Assembly: GCA_031761405.1 (NCBI GenBank)
Contig: JASEVX010000001.1
Coordinates: 204,217,675 to 204,281,674 of the forward strand
Origin: Serripes groenlandicus
Lineage: Eukaryota > Mollusca > Bivalvia > Cardiida > Cardiidae
Direction: 5' to 3'
DNA length: 64,000 nt
Made by a program: the position numbers and the translations under genes. The notes under the pieces are model-generated. The model saw nothing but the letters and a program-made list of their open reading frames with translations, had not been told where the DNA came from and ran no database searches. Positions within the stretch are counted from its first letter, which is position 1; every line of letters begins with the position of its first letter. This document shows positions 32,201-41,644 of the stretch, piece by piece.

Positions 32201-34099
32201 AATAAATAACATAGCTTATATTTATTATGATCCAAAGTATTTGACAAGTTATGACACTGACCTTTTATAGTATGCAAGATAGAAAGCTCTTACAACAAGA
32301 GAGAAAACAAAATCTACTGGTTTAAAAATGTTGTAAAACTGAAAGAATAACATTGTTGAAAAAGGAGTAACTTCTGCATTTTGTGAAGATTTGCTTCTTT
32401 TCCTATAATCATTTTTTTAGAAGCAAAACTAAAGAAAACAAAATTGAATGTGTGAGTTTATGGTTTGAAACCCATGTACCAAATATTATGGAAATCCACC
32501 ATATCGTCCTGAAGATGTAAAAACCAACCAACCGACCAACTGACCAACAAGCTCACTCCTGTATATGGCATATTACCCCCACTTCTATCTACTCACCAGA
32601 CTTGTTGGCATCAGCCTTGCTTTTGGGTTTTTTCTGCACTCTCCTTGTCAGACTTACAGACATCACCTTAAAAATAAAGACCGAGATAGTAGTTTTTAGT
32701 TTAGTTTATTTTATGCACAATTTTAATAGAATTTTTTTCTCAAAAAAGTAACATACCTATATCTTGATACTCTGAACCCTTTAGTTGGGGCATTATAACA
32801 TGCTAAATAGCTTGGATCAAGTGTATATTTACAAGTAACATTAAATAATCTTCTCTCAACCGAAAAATTAGACTTTGCCACTGCAAGTTTTTACCATTAC
32901 TTGTGTTCCCACCTTTTTCAAGGGTTACATTGAAAATTGAAAATGTGTGGGTAAGATTTATTTTCAGTGTTTATGAAACTTAAGGCAAATTTACCCCAAT
33001 AAAATAGCATAAAAAGCAAGCCCATGTTTGATAATGTATTAAGATCAAATTCCCTGTTTTCTGTAACATTTAATAAAGTAGTAACACTCATTTCTACATT
33101 TATGAACAGACCATGTAAACTTATGTTTTCTTTACCAAACGCCTTGACCCATGCTCATTAATAGCCTGGGGTCTTACAGGGGCAGATCTTTTAAAGTTTG
33201 TGCAAGATGGAATTTCGAATATGGCAAGAAATGTGAAGTTTAGGACATTGAATTTCATTTGCAAGAGTGGTTATGTCATCTTGGAATATATGACAATCTG
33301 TATTGTTATTAAATGGGTTTATTTATATAAAACACAGCATAATGAATATTATTGCTTGGTTAATCATTGATAGATAGAAGAAACAATAGGGCTATGATAG
33401 CCCTGGAATCGCTCACCAGAAATATAAATAAGTATGACTCACATGATGGTAAAAAATGCCATCTTCACTTTTTATATTAATTTAAATTTCTCACCATTTA
33501 CATATTCCACAATACATTTTTTGATGTCTTCTTTGGCTTCCTCCACAAAGCAGGTGTTAATAAATAGTTCCTCAACCTTTTTTATGGCTTTTTGGTCATC
33601 CTCTGGCAAAAAGAAAAAGAAAAACCATAAATTCCAATTTCGGTGCCTGCAAAGCTCCATTTAATGTTTATTTTGTCTGAATTTATCACTTAGATGTGTA
33701 GAAAAGTTATTTACAAGTCACACTATTCACATAATATTTGATTACAATCCATGAGAGCCGAGTGTTTTGCGAAAACATTGCCGAAATTTAGCAATCACAT
33801 TGAGTCATCCTCCATTTAGAAAACTATTGTTGTTGTTGTTGAAGATGTTGTTGTTGTTTTGGGGGTTTTAAAATATGCTTAGACTTGGTCCAAAGCGCAA
33901 TATAAAGTCACAAAGGTAATTTTGTGTGTATACTTTTATCATTAAATTTATTGTTCATCTTGTTCATAGAATATCTATTTATTTGAAGATACATTTAAAA
34001 AAGATTTAAAAACTTACTTCCAATGATTATGGCCGGAAACCACTTCCCTTGAAACTTTGCGTATGTCTTAATTCTTTCCAGGGAAAACATCCGATCCAT
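28859..34099 (-). CDS. BEN-domain protein gene, five exons, three apparent frameshifts
   Basis: Exons on the minus strand: 34099-34018, 33602-33495, 32666-32597, 31394-31299 and 29210-28859, all with AG acceptors and GT donors. The N-terminus has LERIKTYAKFQGKWFPAIII and a charged helix-like segment; the last exon encodes a BEN domain (KLAIQLLETFFTREQLANGN; DFNKLVNAKCATAR). BEN domains bind DNA and often repress transcription in the nucleus. Joining the exons in phase needs one surplus base removed in each of exons 3, 4 and 5. The same direction of error three times, near homopolymers, could be assembly error or gene decay. The gene lies antisense within the 15.3 kb intron of the + strand gene. 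An AATAAA follows the stop, near 28813-28818. Confidence 0.65.
29300..30640 (-). mobile_element. H-type element, reverse, with GACCTAG units
   Basis: The right end is at 29300 (minus strand GGGCCATCATGGCCCTCTTG, preceded by CAGGTGAGCGAAC). The core at 30060-30620 is about four ~125-bp units with TTTTCCTTTATTGACCTAG, GACCCATATTC and TAGATATCATTCAGACAAAC. Between them (29340-30060) lies other sequence with a C14 run near 29448. No left end is seen; the MITE at 30653 may have removed it. Confidence 0.65.
30653..31000. mobile_element. MITE with AGCGACTG ends and TTAA target
   Basis: The ends AGCGACTGAAATCCAGATGG and, reversed, AGCGACTGAACTCCAGATGC are inverted repeats. TTAA lies at 30649-30652 and 31001-31004. 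The 348-bp interior has no coding sequence. It is a family different from P but with the same target. Confidence 0.8.
31299..31394 (-). CDS. BEN gene exon 4
   Basis: The acceptor is TTATATGTTCAG and the donor GACGGTAAGTTT. In phase with exon 3 it reads DNVDASLSETIPFDTEITVD then PEPSE and TGA at 31320-31318. One surplus base there would instead lead to NECDKTMT and a phase-0 donor that fits exon 5. Confidence 0.6.
31449..32575 (-). mobile_element. Diverged H-type element, reverse
   Basis: The right end is at 31449 (minus strand CAGGTGAGCGATTAGGTGCA then TTTGGCACTCTTG, a different but still pairing hairpin). Body traces are TTGGTAGAAGGTCACCC, GCCAAATTATTTTCAAAT and GGTGGCCATGTTTATCAA. It ends near ACCGACCAACTGACC and AAGCTCACTCC. 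It lies in intron 3 of the BEN gene. Confidence 0.6.
32597..32666 (-). CDS. BEN gene exon 3
   Basis: The acceptor is TATTTTTAAG and the donor TCTGGTGAGTAG. Entering in phase from exon 2 gives GDVCKSDKESAEK; leaving in phase to exon 4 gives PKSKADANKS. The two frames differ by one base at an A6C3 run. A Lys-rich linker is plausible. Confidence 0.6.
33384..33419 (-). mobile_element. H-type right-end fragment
   Basis: Minus strand GGTGAGCGATTCCAGGGCTA then TCATAGCCCTATTG. The hairpin differs from the usual GGGCCATCATGGCCC by a paired change (C to T and G to A), so it still pairs. Confidence 0.7.
33495..33602 (-). CDS. BEN gene exon 2
   Basis: A long pyrimidine tract and TTTGCCAG acceptor precede it; the donor is AATGGTGAGAAA. 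It codes DDQKAIKKVEELFINTCF and a charged segment ending KCIVEYVN. The first two bases complete the codon split by exon 1 (A plus AG). Confidence 0.75.
33820..33865. repeat. GTT microsatellite
   Basis: Runs of TTGTTGTTG broken by GAAGATG, in intron 1 of the BEN gene. Confidence 0.8.
34018..34099 (-). CDS. BEN gene exon 1 (start codon)
   Basis: The first ATG is at 34099-34097 (GAAGAGGATGG context); a second in-frame ATG is three codons on. The exon codes MDRMFSLERIKTYAKFQGKW then FPAIIIG and ends one base into a codon at a GAAGTAAGTT donor. A KW(F/Y)PA motif is often seen in small chromatin-reader folds, but no domain is claimed. Confidence 0.7.
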
Positions 34100-34626
34100 C
34101 CTCTTCAACTGCCAATTCACTTACGATCGACCATGATCGCTCTTTTGGCCAGTAAACCAAAATTTTAATGGCTGACATAGTTGAAAAAATGTCCGCCGTA
34201 AAAACTAACTAACACGGGTATTCAGCACTTCCGTTAATTTTCGTGTTGATATTTGATTGGTTGCTATAAATAGACTTGGGGTTAGGTGGAGCTGTTGATC
34301 ATGTGACACCTTTGTGTATGTTTAAACTTTAAATGAGCAATATTGAATGTACTATGTACATAGTTTGCAGTAATTCGTTTTAATTTACTTACGAATTCAA
34401 AAATTAACCAGAAAGGAAAAAGAGCTGATAACCAGTACTTTAATGCTGATGATCCGTTACAAGACCTACCTAGAACAACGAGATGGAGATTTCAAAATCC
34501 TTTGAAAGCGGAAAGCGTCATTGGTGTAAAGTCCTTAGTCGTCAAATAACATGTAAATATCATTTTATTTGTAAACCAATAAAGATAAAGATCGTTAGAT
34601 ATCCGATGCCCATCAACAATTTGCTT

Positions 34627-35500
34627 TTATTATGGCACCCCCATATCATTGCACCGTCTTGTCTGTCACACTTGCTTTCTGCTCAATATCTCAAGAACCC
34701 TTTGGCCCAGAGTTTTCAAACTTCACAGGATGCTTGGGCCTATTAAGTAGCTGACCCCTACTGTTTTTGGGATCATTGGGTCAAAGGTCAAGGTCACGGG
34801 ACGAAAAGGTAAAATCTGTTTCCGCTCAATATCTCAAGAACCATTTGGCCCAGAGTCTTCAAACTTCACAGGATGCTTGGGCACATTGAGTAGCTTAAAA
34901 CCCCTATAGTTTTTGGGGTCAAAGGTTAAGGTCACATGGCAGAAAAGGTCAAATATGTTTGTGCTTCATATTTTGAGAACCCTTTGGCCCAGAGTCTTCA
35001 AATTTCACAGGATGATTTGGCTCATTGAGTAAATCACCCCTATTGTTATGGGGTCATTGGGTCAAAGGTCAAGGTCACCAGGGCCATAAAGTTCAATTCT
35101 GTTTCCGCTCCATATCTCAAAATCCCTTTTTGCCCAGAGTCTTCAAACTTCACATGATGATTAGGTTCATTATGTAGCTAACTCATATTGTTTTAGCGGT
35201 CACTTGGTCAAAGGTCAATGTCACATGGGGCCAAAAAGGTCAAATACGTTTCCGCTCAATATCTTCAGAACCATTTGGCCCAGAGTCTTCAAACTTCACA
35301 GGATACTTGGGCTCATTGAGTAGATGACTCCTATTGTTTTTGAGGTCACTAGGTCAAAGGTCAAATATGTTTCCACTCATTATCTTGAGAACCCTTTGGC
35401 CCAAAGTCTTCAAACTTGACAGGATGATTAGGATCGTTGAGTAGATGACCCCTATTGGTTTAAGGGTCAAAGGTCGAGGTCACTGGGGCCATAAGGTAGA
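34627..35500 (+). repeat. Family G-type array of ~130-bp units
   Basis: The head is TTATGGCACCCCCATATC then CACCGTCTTGTCTGTC. Six or so units carry TCCGCTCAATATCTCAAGAA, TTTGGCCCAGAGTCTTCAAA, CACAGGATG and GGGTCAAAGGTCAAGGTCAC. This kind of array is widespread in bivalve DNA. It lies upstream of the BEN gene start. Confidence 0.88.
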
Positions 35501-36054
35501 GCTGCACTTGTGAAATGTTTAAGATGTAGGTTGGGTATACATAGAGTTGAAGATAAGAATTGAAATTTAACAGTTGGTATTTGTTACTTCTGTTCAAACA
35601 CCTGTAAACATTGTGGTGGTCTACTTTGTAAAAAAATATGAGGGAAAATTTTAATACCTGGGAAATCATAATTATTAATTAATTTATAGTTATGATGCAA
35701 ACAGAAAATCATTTTGAGAAGAGGAGAAAGTGCCGGTTTTCAGCAATTTAACCATTCTCTTGATGTTTTAACCCTTTTCAACTCTTGTAAAATAGCATAC
35801 TTCAATAAATAAAATTTTTGAAACATTGTAGTTTTGGCCTTCCCCACCCACTTTTGTATAATGCTGTTCAGTGAACTTATTTACTGTAGTGAATTAAAAT
35901 ACCTGATTCTACCTAAAAATATGTTATAACTATATATTACATTGTATGTTTATTAAGTAACACAGGAGAATTAAGTTCCTTTTAGTTATTATTTCATGTT
36001 GTAGACTTCTTCATTATTATTGAGTATTTACAAAATGCAAGTTTGTGATTTTCA
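35501..36054. other. No recognised feature
   Basis: AT-rich; a short hairpin-like echo of P (GAGAAAGTGCCGG, CAGCAATTTAACC) near 35725 is too weak to call. Confidence 0.4.
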
Positions 36055-36275
36055 AAAAGTTTAAGCTTGCAAAACCGCCAGCTTGTCGCAATCTAAAATT
36101 ATTCTAAGATCGCGGGATGCTTACGGGAAGTTTGCGAAACAAGAACTATCCGCAAGCTTAATATCCTTGCGCGCGTCCGCAAGCATAATGTAGTTGGGCT
36201 GCGATCTTAATAAGATCGCAGCAAGCTTGCGCAATCTTAACGCGCACTTGTCGCGAGCTTGCCGCAAGCTAGTAT
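36055..36275. repeat. Second palindrome-rich CpG block
   Basis: The same words as at 27140: AAGCTTGC, GATCGC, TTGCGCAA (36227), GCGCGC and CTTAA. It ends GTTAATTAAGG, close to the ATTAAG border of the first block. Confidence 0.75.
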
Positions 36276-36460
36276 TTTGGTTTGTTAATTAAGGCCTTCC
36301 CAGATAGACCGTTTAGCCAATTGGTGGAAGAGGAATGACTCGTCAAGCATTGAAAAGAACGAATGGGCGAGCACAAAGTTTGAACTAGTAATGCAAGAAG
36401 TAAGCGTTTGTAGTTGTCGGAATCCTTAATTACTGCATCACAGTTTTCAATCTACAATGG

Positions 36461-36757
36461 CCAAGCCCCTGTAGCTCAGTAGCAATGTGGGCTTTCAATC
36501 CAGGGGTTGTCAGATCAAACCCCAGCTCGGCCAACATTCTCTCTGAGGCTTGACAAAAGTCACTGTGACAAAGCACCATGCGTCTTCAACAAAAGGGCTA
36601 ACAGTCTATGTGGAAAAAGCAGCTAGTTGCTTGGAAAGTCTGTTGTGTGGAGTACTGGTATTGGAAAGGCACAAAACACAGGAGTAGGTAAATTGGCCGC
36701 TGTGATATGACTGAAAACATTGTTAAAATCGGCGGTTAACCCAAATCAATCAATCAA
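36461..36757 (+). mobile_element. Family S2 tRNA-derived SINE, complete
   Basis: The flanks TCTACAATGG (36451-36460) and TCTATAATGG (36758-36767) are a target duplication with one change. The head CCCTGTAGCTCAGTAGC and TTGTCAGATCAAACCCCAG give A- and B-box-like promoter parts. The body has GCTAGTTGCTTGG and GTGATATGACTGAAA; the tail is CAATCAATCAAT. Confidence 0.88.
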
Positions 36758-37028
36758 TCTATAATGGTCTACTAAACTGCGGGTTGGGAATGACCTACAT
36801 GACCGTTACACATTTTTGTTTGTTTTTATGGTTTATAGGGAGGTGATAGGTTTGGAACTTGTTTGCGTAACAGTAAGTTATATTAGATTCAAAACGGTCT
36901 TATTATTATGCAGACATGAAAAATCTGATTTACTAATGATTATATTATTAGTCTTGTTAGAAGATTTGTGTGAACAGTGAATATTCAACTGGCAAGCAAA
37001 TACATACATATACATGACATTGTGTTAA

Positions 37029-37234
37029 CCCTTTCCCTCATATAGAAGCTTTCTGACGCCTCTGCAGCAGACGGCTTTTTGAAAAGAATGATAGTTACAA
37101 AAGAAGAAATTGCTTTTGCAACAATATTTTCAACTTTTAGTCGTAGGTTATGCATTCAATTACAGAGATATTCTATTTTTTGTCAAAATATGTTTAAAGT
37201 CGTCTGCTGCAGAATTGTCGTATGAGGGAAAGGG
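37029..37234 (-). mobile_element. Family P MITE, hairpin shortened
   Basis: TTAA at 37025-37028 and TTAT at 37235. The second hairpin arm has mostly been lost (AAATTGCTTTTGCAACAATA), but both termini are intact. Confidence 0.85.
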
Positions 37235-37629
37235 TTATCTTGGACAAGACCTATGACACATAGGATGAAATGATAATGAAATTCATCACAATGATGAAAT
37301 TTCAAGATCGAATTATATACAAAAAGGCTACACTTGTTTTCAAATCCATTAAAAATGAATTCCATGAATATATGCCTTATCTAGTAAAAATACACTAATA
37401 CATATTTAAGATCTGACACCCAGCATACGCAGCGCAGATTACAATTATATGTATATATAATAAAATCTTTAACCTACTCGGCACCAAAAATAGGGAACCA
37501 GTGAAAAAAAATATGAGCCTCTCCCCTGTGGGTTCCACTGCATGTCTGAAACTGAAAATTATAAGACATTTATAAAACAGTATATACATGTATTTCATTG
37601 GGGCTCTTTGGTGGAAATCTAATATTTAA

Positions 37630-37827
37630 CTCTTTCCCACATACAACAAATCTGCAGGAGATGACTTTGAAAACATCTTGACAGAAACACAGCATATCTC
37701 TAAAAATGAAGATATAATTACTAAAAAAATGTTTAAAACATTGTGACAAAAGGTCAAATTGCTCCTTTTGTCACAGTCTTTTCAAAAGTCATTTGCTGCA
37801 GAGGCGTCAGAAAGCGTCTATATAGGG
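37630..37827 (+). mobile_element. Family P MITE, right end short
   Basis: TTAA (37626-37629), CTCTTTCCCACATACAAC, hairpin with a small deletion, and CGTCTATATAGGG then TTAA. Confidence 0.83.
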
Positions 37828-38035
37828 TTAAATGAATAAATATTCTCCCATATAACAGTGATGGTATCTGAAGTTAAACGTATTACTCATCATTATTAAT
37901 ATTGTGTATTTTACTTTATAATTATGTAAATATTCATTTTGTTAATTTTTTAGACAGAGCCTCACAGGGATGTCTGGGTATGCCCAACCATTGCAACCTC
38001 TATAAATATAAGCTTTATTATTATTATTATGTTAA

Positions 38036-38172
38036 CCCTTTCCCACATGAAGACGCTCTCTGACTGCCTCTGCAACAGGCAATTTTTGAAAACATTGTGG
38101 CAAAATGAGAAATTGCTTATAATAGCAATTTCTCCTTTTGCCACAATGTTTACGACTCTTTTCATTAAAATT
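38036..38172 (-). mobile_element. Family P MITE, right part missing
   Basis: TTAA (38032-38035), CCCTTTCCCACATG, and a full hairpin (GAGAAATTGCTTATAATAGC). It breaks off after TTTTCATTAAA. Confidence 0.78.
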
Positions 38173-38570
38173 GTTAATATTGTCTATTGAAAAACATCGT
38201 TGCCAAATTTTCCCTAAAAATATGCAGTAAAAACAATAAAAATCTTCTTGCCTAAAAATGTAGGCCAGCTTTTAAAATAATGTGATACACAATTAATGCA
38301 TTTGTCCAAAAGAATAGATCTTATTTGAAAATAATTTGTAGCAAATATTCATTGGGTGACCCTCTATCAAGTTTTTTCAAATTATACCGAGTTGTTGAAA
38401 AACATGTTCACCAATGGTCGGGCCTGTTTTCCTATCTACTTGTCTAAAAAAAAATAGATCTGATTTGAAAATAACATAGCACAAAATAAATGTTTCCTGG
38501 GTGACCGTCTACCAGGATTGTTCATAGGGCAGGTTATCCTTTTATGTTTATTGTAAAAGCTTGAAGACAC
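38173..38570 (+). mobile_element. Old H-type body without ends
   Basis: Scattered unit traces: GGGTGACCCTCTATCAAG, GTTGTTGAAAAACATGTTCA, CCAATGGTCGGGCC and GAAAATAATTTG. Neither terminus is visible. Confidence 0.45.
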
Positions 38571-38631
38571 ATTCTTGTACAAAAGTACGGACCAGGTTTG
38601 TAAATAATTTGGTGACCTAGTGCTACCAATC

Positions 38632-38760
38632 TGTTGATGACTGACTAGCTAGTGTCTGGATAAATGGACCAGAAATATGGTAACTTAGTAATACCCAGGT
38701 AATGCTGTGATATAACTGAAAAAATTAATGAAAGCAGTGTAAAACACCAAGCAATCAACA
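38632..38760 (+). mobile_element. Family S1 SINE, 5' truncated
   Basis: GACTAGCTAGTGTCTGG, AAATGGACCAG, CCCAGGTAATGCTGTGATAT and GTGTAAAACACCAAGCAATC match the copy at 19704. It lies about 85 bp before exon 2 of the + strand gene. Confidence 0.82.
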
Positions 38761-38844
38761 TTTAGAAACAATCCATGAATTGCTTCTGTGTCCTACAGAA
38801 TTAGGAATACAAATTCATATTTATTCTTGCCTTGTTTTTTTCAG

Positions 38845-38920
38845 ATCAGGATTTGTGTTTAGATGCTGACTCTTTGAATATAACTTTAGATGACCTTGAA
38901 AAGTTCATAAGTGAAGATGG
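38845..38920 (+). CDS. Second exon of the + strand gene
   Basis: A textbook acceptor (CTTGTTTTTTTCAG) and donor (GATGGGTAAGTACT) bound a 76-base exon. After completing the codon split by exon 1 it codes QDLCLDADSLNITLDDLEKF and ISEDG, ending two bases into a codon. The segment is acidic and leucine-spaced. I do not recognise the protein. Downstream exons would lie beyond or elsewhere in the window; none was found before 64000. Confidence 0.7.
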
Positions 38921-38940
38921 GTAAGTACTTAAACTATATA

Positions 38941-39482
38941 ATAACCAGGGGTGAGGAAATCTAAAAAAAAAAATATTTTGCCATGGACATGTAGGCAATA
39001 TATATATATGACAAGCTACTTGTCCACCAACACAGTGGACTTGTCCACATTTTCCCTAATTTCTTAATCGAAATTGAGTGCTAGACTGTAAATGATCTCA
39101 TATTGCATGCAGTAGTCTGTCAGTTTACCACTGTTGTACTTTTGTGTTTTGACGTAGGATACAAGCAATGTTCTTAGCCGAGAAATGATAGAGTGTCCTT
39201 TCTCTTAACTCTTTTACCTCGCATTTTAATGTCATTTTGTTGATGTGTGCATGACATTAAGATTTGCATCGTCAGAAATAAGCCAGAAAAGAAAGTCAAA
39301 TAGTGATCAGACAAAGAATATAACCCAAAAAATGATCTTTCAGTGAGTTAATACTATAACACTAAAGAAAAAGTGTTTTGCACACATTTTGTCGTGAACA
39401 TCAATTAGTAGACAAGAGCTCATCATTATTCATAGGTCGAGGATGAGAAATTGGTCAAATTGAATGATGTTTATCTCACTGT
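38941..39482. other. Intron; no recognised feature
   Basis: A short duplicated phrase (CTTGTCCACCAACACAG, GGACTTGTCCACA) near 39030 and a TATATA run; otherwise nothing. Confidence 0.4.
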
Positions 39483-39953
39483 AGCTCAAAGTGCATGGGC
39501 TCATGGTTAGCTATTTTGATAGCCTGATGTCCATCGTCCATCCGTCTGTGCTGTCGTTCTGTGTCAATTTTGTTTATTTAAAAGAAATCTCCTCACTTTA
39601 AAAATAGCTGTTCGGAATTTGACCATTCCTGGCTGGAATGATTCTGTGTGGTCCTCTTACAAAGTTGTTCAAAACAGTTTTCATTGGTCCATTGGATAAC
39701 AAGGTCACAGGAGCTATATAAAGATTTTATATATTATGGAAACTTCTTGTCCAAAAGTATTATTTGAAAATAGTATGGTGCAAATGTTCGCTGGGTGACA
39801 CTCTACCAAGTTTGTTCAAGTTAATGGGATCCCTTTATAAACATGACAACCAAGGGGCAGGGCTGGTTTTGCTTAGTATAAAGTAAAAACTAAAAAAACT
39901 GTTTAACTTATATTAAATCAGGTGAGCAAAATAGGATCATTATGGTTCTCTTG
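39483..39953 (+). mobile_element. Diverged H-type element with both ends
   Basis: It starts AGCTCAAAGTGCATGGGCTC and ends TCAGGTGAGCAAAATAGGAT then CATTATGGTTCTCTTG. The right hairpin (AGGATCAT against ATGGTTCT) still pairs through changed bases. Body traces are GGGTGACACTCTACCAAG and GACAACCAAGGGGCAGGGC. Confidence 0.7.
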
Positions 39954-40148
39954 TTTAGTAATCTCGCTTGTTGACTATGTTTTCATTGGCAATTTTCTCA
40001 ATTAATTTCTAATTGTCTATTGTGACCAACATTATTTTTCTTCCAAATTTCACTGACATAATTAATACCTGAATGACAAACAGTTTGGATTGTATAATTA
40101 TTTTCTTAACAGTTGTTTAAATCCACGACTTAGCCTGCAAAGATTTAA

Positions 40149-40319
40149 CCCTTTCCTGCATGTAGATGCTTTGTGAAATTGCTCATGATGCGCAATTTTT
40201 CCTTTAGTCACAATGTTTCCAACTTTATTTAATAATTAAGCTATCTTTGAGTTTTTACAGGTTTTTGTCAATATGTTTTCAAAGTCATTTGCAGCAGATT
40301 TGTTGTATGTGGGTAAGGG
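40149..40319 (-). mobile_element. Family P MITE, left arm deleted
   Basis: TTAA (40145-40148) and CCCTTTCCTGCATG, then directly GAAATTGCTCATGATG, and the right end GTGGGTAAGGG with TTAA (40320-40323). Confidence 0.83.
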
Positions 40320-40401
40320 TTAACTCATTTCAATGTTTTATGTTGTCTACCATGAAATTCTTTCATGATGAAATTATGGAATACAGTTGATGAATTTTTT
40401 T

Positions 40402-40740
40402 GATTCAAAGTGGAAAACATTGGTGAAAAACTAGAAATTGCTCATTAACCCTTTCCCACATACGACAATTCTGCAGCAGACGACTTTGAACGTATTTTGT
40501 CAAAACATAGAAAATCTCCATAATTGAATGGATAACCTATGACAAAAAGTGGAAAACATTGTGGCAAAAGGAGAAATTGCACGTTTTGTGCAATTTCTTC
40601 TTTTGTCGCTATGTTTTCAAAAAGCTGTCTGCTGCAGAGGCGTCAGAAAGCGTCTATATTTGGGAAAGGGTTAAGAGTATTTTCTCTTTTCTCATGTTTT
40701 AAAAATTTGCCTTCTGCAAATGCACAGTCATGGGAAAGGG
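40402..40740 (+). mobile_element. Family P MITE (host copy), split by another P copy
   Basis: The left part (GTGGAAAACATTGGTG, CTAGAAATTGCTCA) ends in TTAA at 40445. After the inserted copy it resumes at 40675 with GAGTATTTTCTCTTTTCTCA and ends CATGGGAAAGGG, TTAA (40741-40744). Removing the insert and one TTAA restores the hairpin tip. Confidence 0.8.
40449..40670 (+). mobile_element. Family P MITE, intact, nested in another P copy
   Basis: TTAA at 40445-40448 and 40671-40674 is the target duplication within the host copy's hairpin loop. All parts are present: CCCTTTCCCACATACGAC, the hairpin tip GCACGTTTTGTGC, GCTGTCTGCTGCAGAGG and TTTGGGAAAGGG. Confidence 0.92.
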
Positions 40741-40744
40741 TTAA

Positions 40745-41152
40745 ATGAAGAGGCTGTGCTTAACATATAAGTGGTTGTTTCCTGGACATAATTTGGGAAT
40801 CATTACTTGAGTTTGCATGTTACAGATATAAACATTAAATATGTCTACAGCAAAAGAATTTTGAAACATTGTGGAAAAGTGAAAAATGCTCAAACAAGCA
40901 CTTTTCCTTGATCTACAGTGTTTACCTACAGGGATTAAGATTTACAGTACGCCCCTGTCATTTTAAAATATAACACAAGACTTTTCAAGCTCATGGGTCA
41001 ACAGGGAGCATTACAGATATAAATCAGTGACCCTCTACATAATTTTTTAAAGCCAAATTGATTGGTTGGAAGACAAAGCAACCAGGTGGCATCATAAAGG
41101 GGGTAAACTAACTTTTGGCTTCAAATAACCTCTCTTAATCCACAGGACTAAT
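40745..41152. other. Weak P-like and H-like traces only
   Basis: About 40855-40925 looks like a decayed P hairpin (GAAACATTGTGGAAAAGTG); about 41027-41100 like H units (GACCCTCTACATAATT, TTGATTGGTTGGAAGAC). Confidence 0.4.
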
Positions 41153-41156
41153 TTAA

Positions 41157-41376
41157 CCCTTCCACATACAAGAAATCTGCAGCAGAGGACATTCAAAACA
41201 TCTAGGCGAAAACATGGAAAATCTCAGTAAATGAAGAGATACTTATTGAATGGAGTTGAAAACATTTTGTCAAAAGGAGAAATTGCTCCTTTTGAGCAAT
41301 TTCTTCTTTTGTAACAAAGTTTGCAAAAGCCGTCTGCTGCAGAAGACATCAGAAAGTGTCTTCATCAGGGAAAGGG
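41157..41376 (+). mobile_element. Family P MITE, intact
   Basis: TTAA on both sides (41153-41156, 41377-41380). It runs from CCCTTCCACATACAAG to CATCAGGGAAAGGG, with the hairpin AAAGGAGAAATTGCTCC and complement. Confidence 0.88.
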
Positions 41377-41389
41377 TTAACAAAACTTC

Positions 41390-41545
41390 ACCAGAATGTA
41401 TCTTTGGTGGAATGTAACTATGGTGGTCTTCTTTCAAAGTTGTTCAATAAGATAAATTCTTTGAAGACCTTTGGTTGCCTCAGTATGAGAAGGTTAGAAC
41501 AAATGCCCAAATCAGGTGATCGATTTAGGGCTATGTTTGCAAATA
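41390..41545 (+). mobile_element. Old H-type right-end fragment
   Basis: TTCACCAGAATGTATC and TATGGTGGTCTTCTTTCAAA precede TCAGGTGATCGATTTAGGGC then TATG. The CTCTTG end is lost. Confidence 0.4.
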
Positions 41546-41644
41546 ATAGACTCCATAAAATACGAAATCAGGTAAATGATTAAGCAATATAGGTGTGGAA
41601 AAGCACAGATCATTTAAACTTATTTATTCATATCTGCTATTTAA

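Noticed and set aside
31449..32575. Coding exons around 31729-31947
   Set aside because: The open frames lie in a diverged H-type element (GGTCACCC and AAATTATTTTCAAAT traces) and are open in two frames and on the other strand.
36461..36535. Functional tRNA gene
   Set aside because: The D and T arms are imperfect and it heads an S2 SINE.
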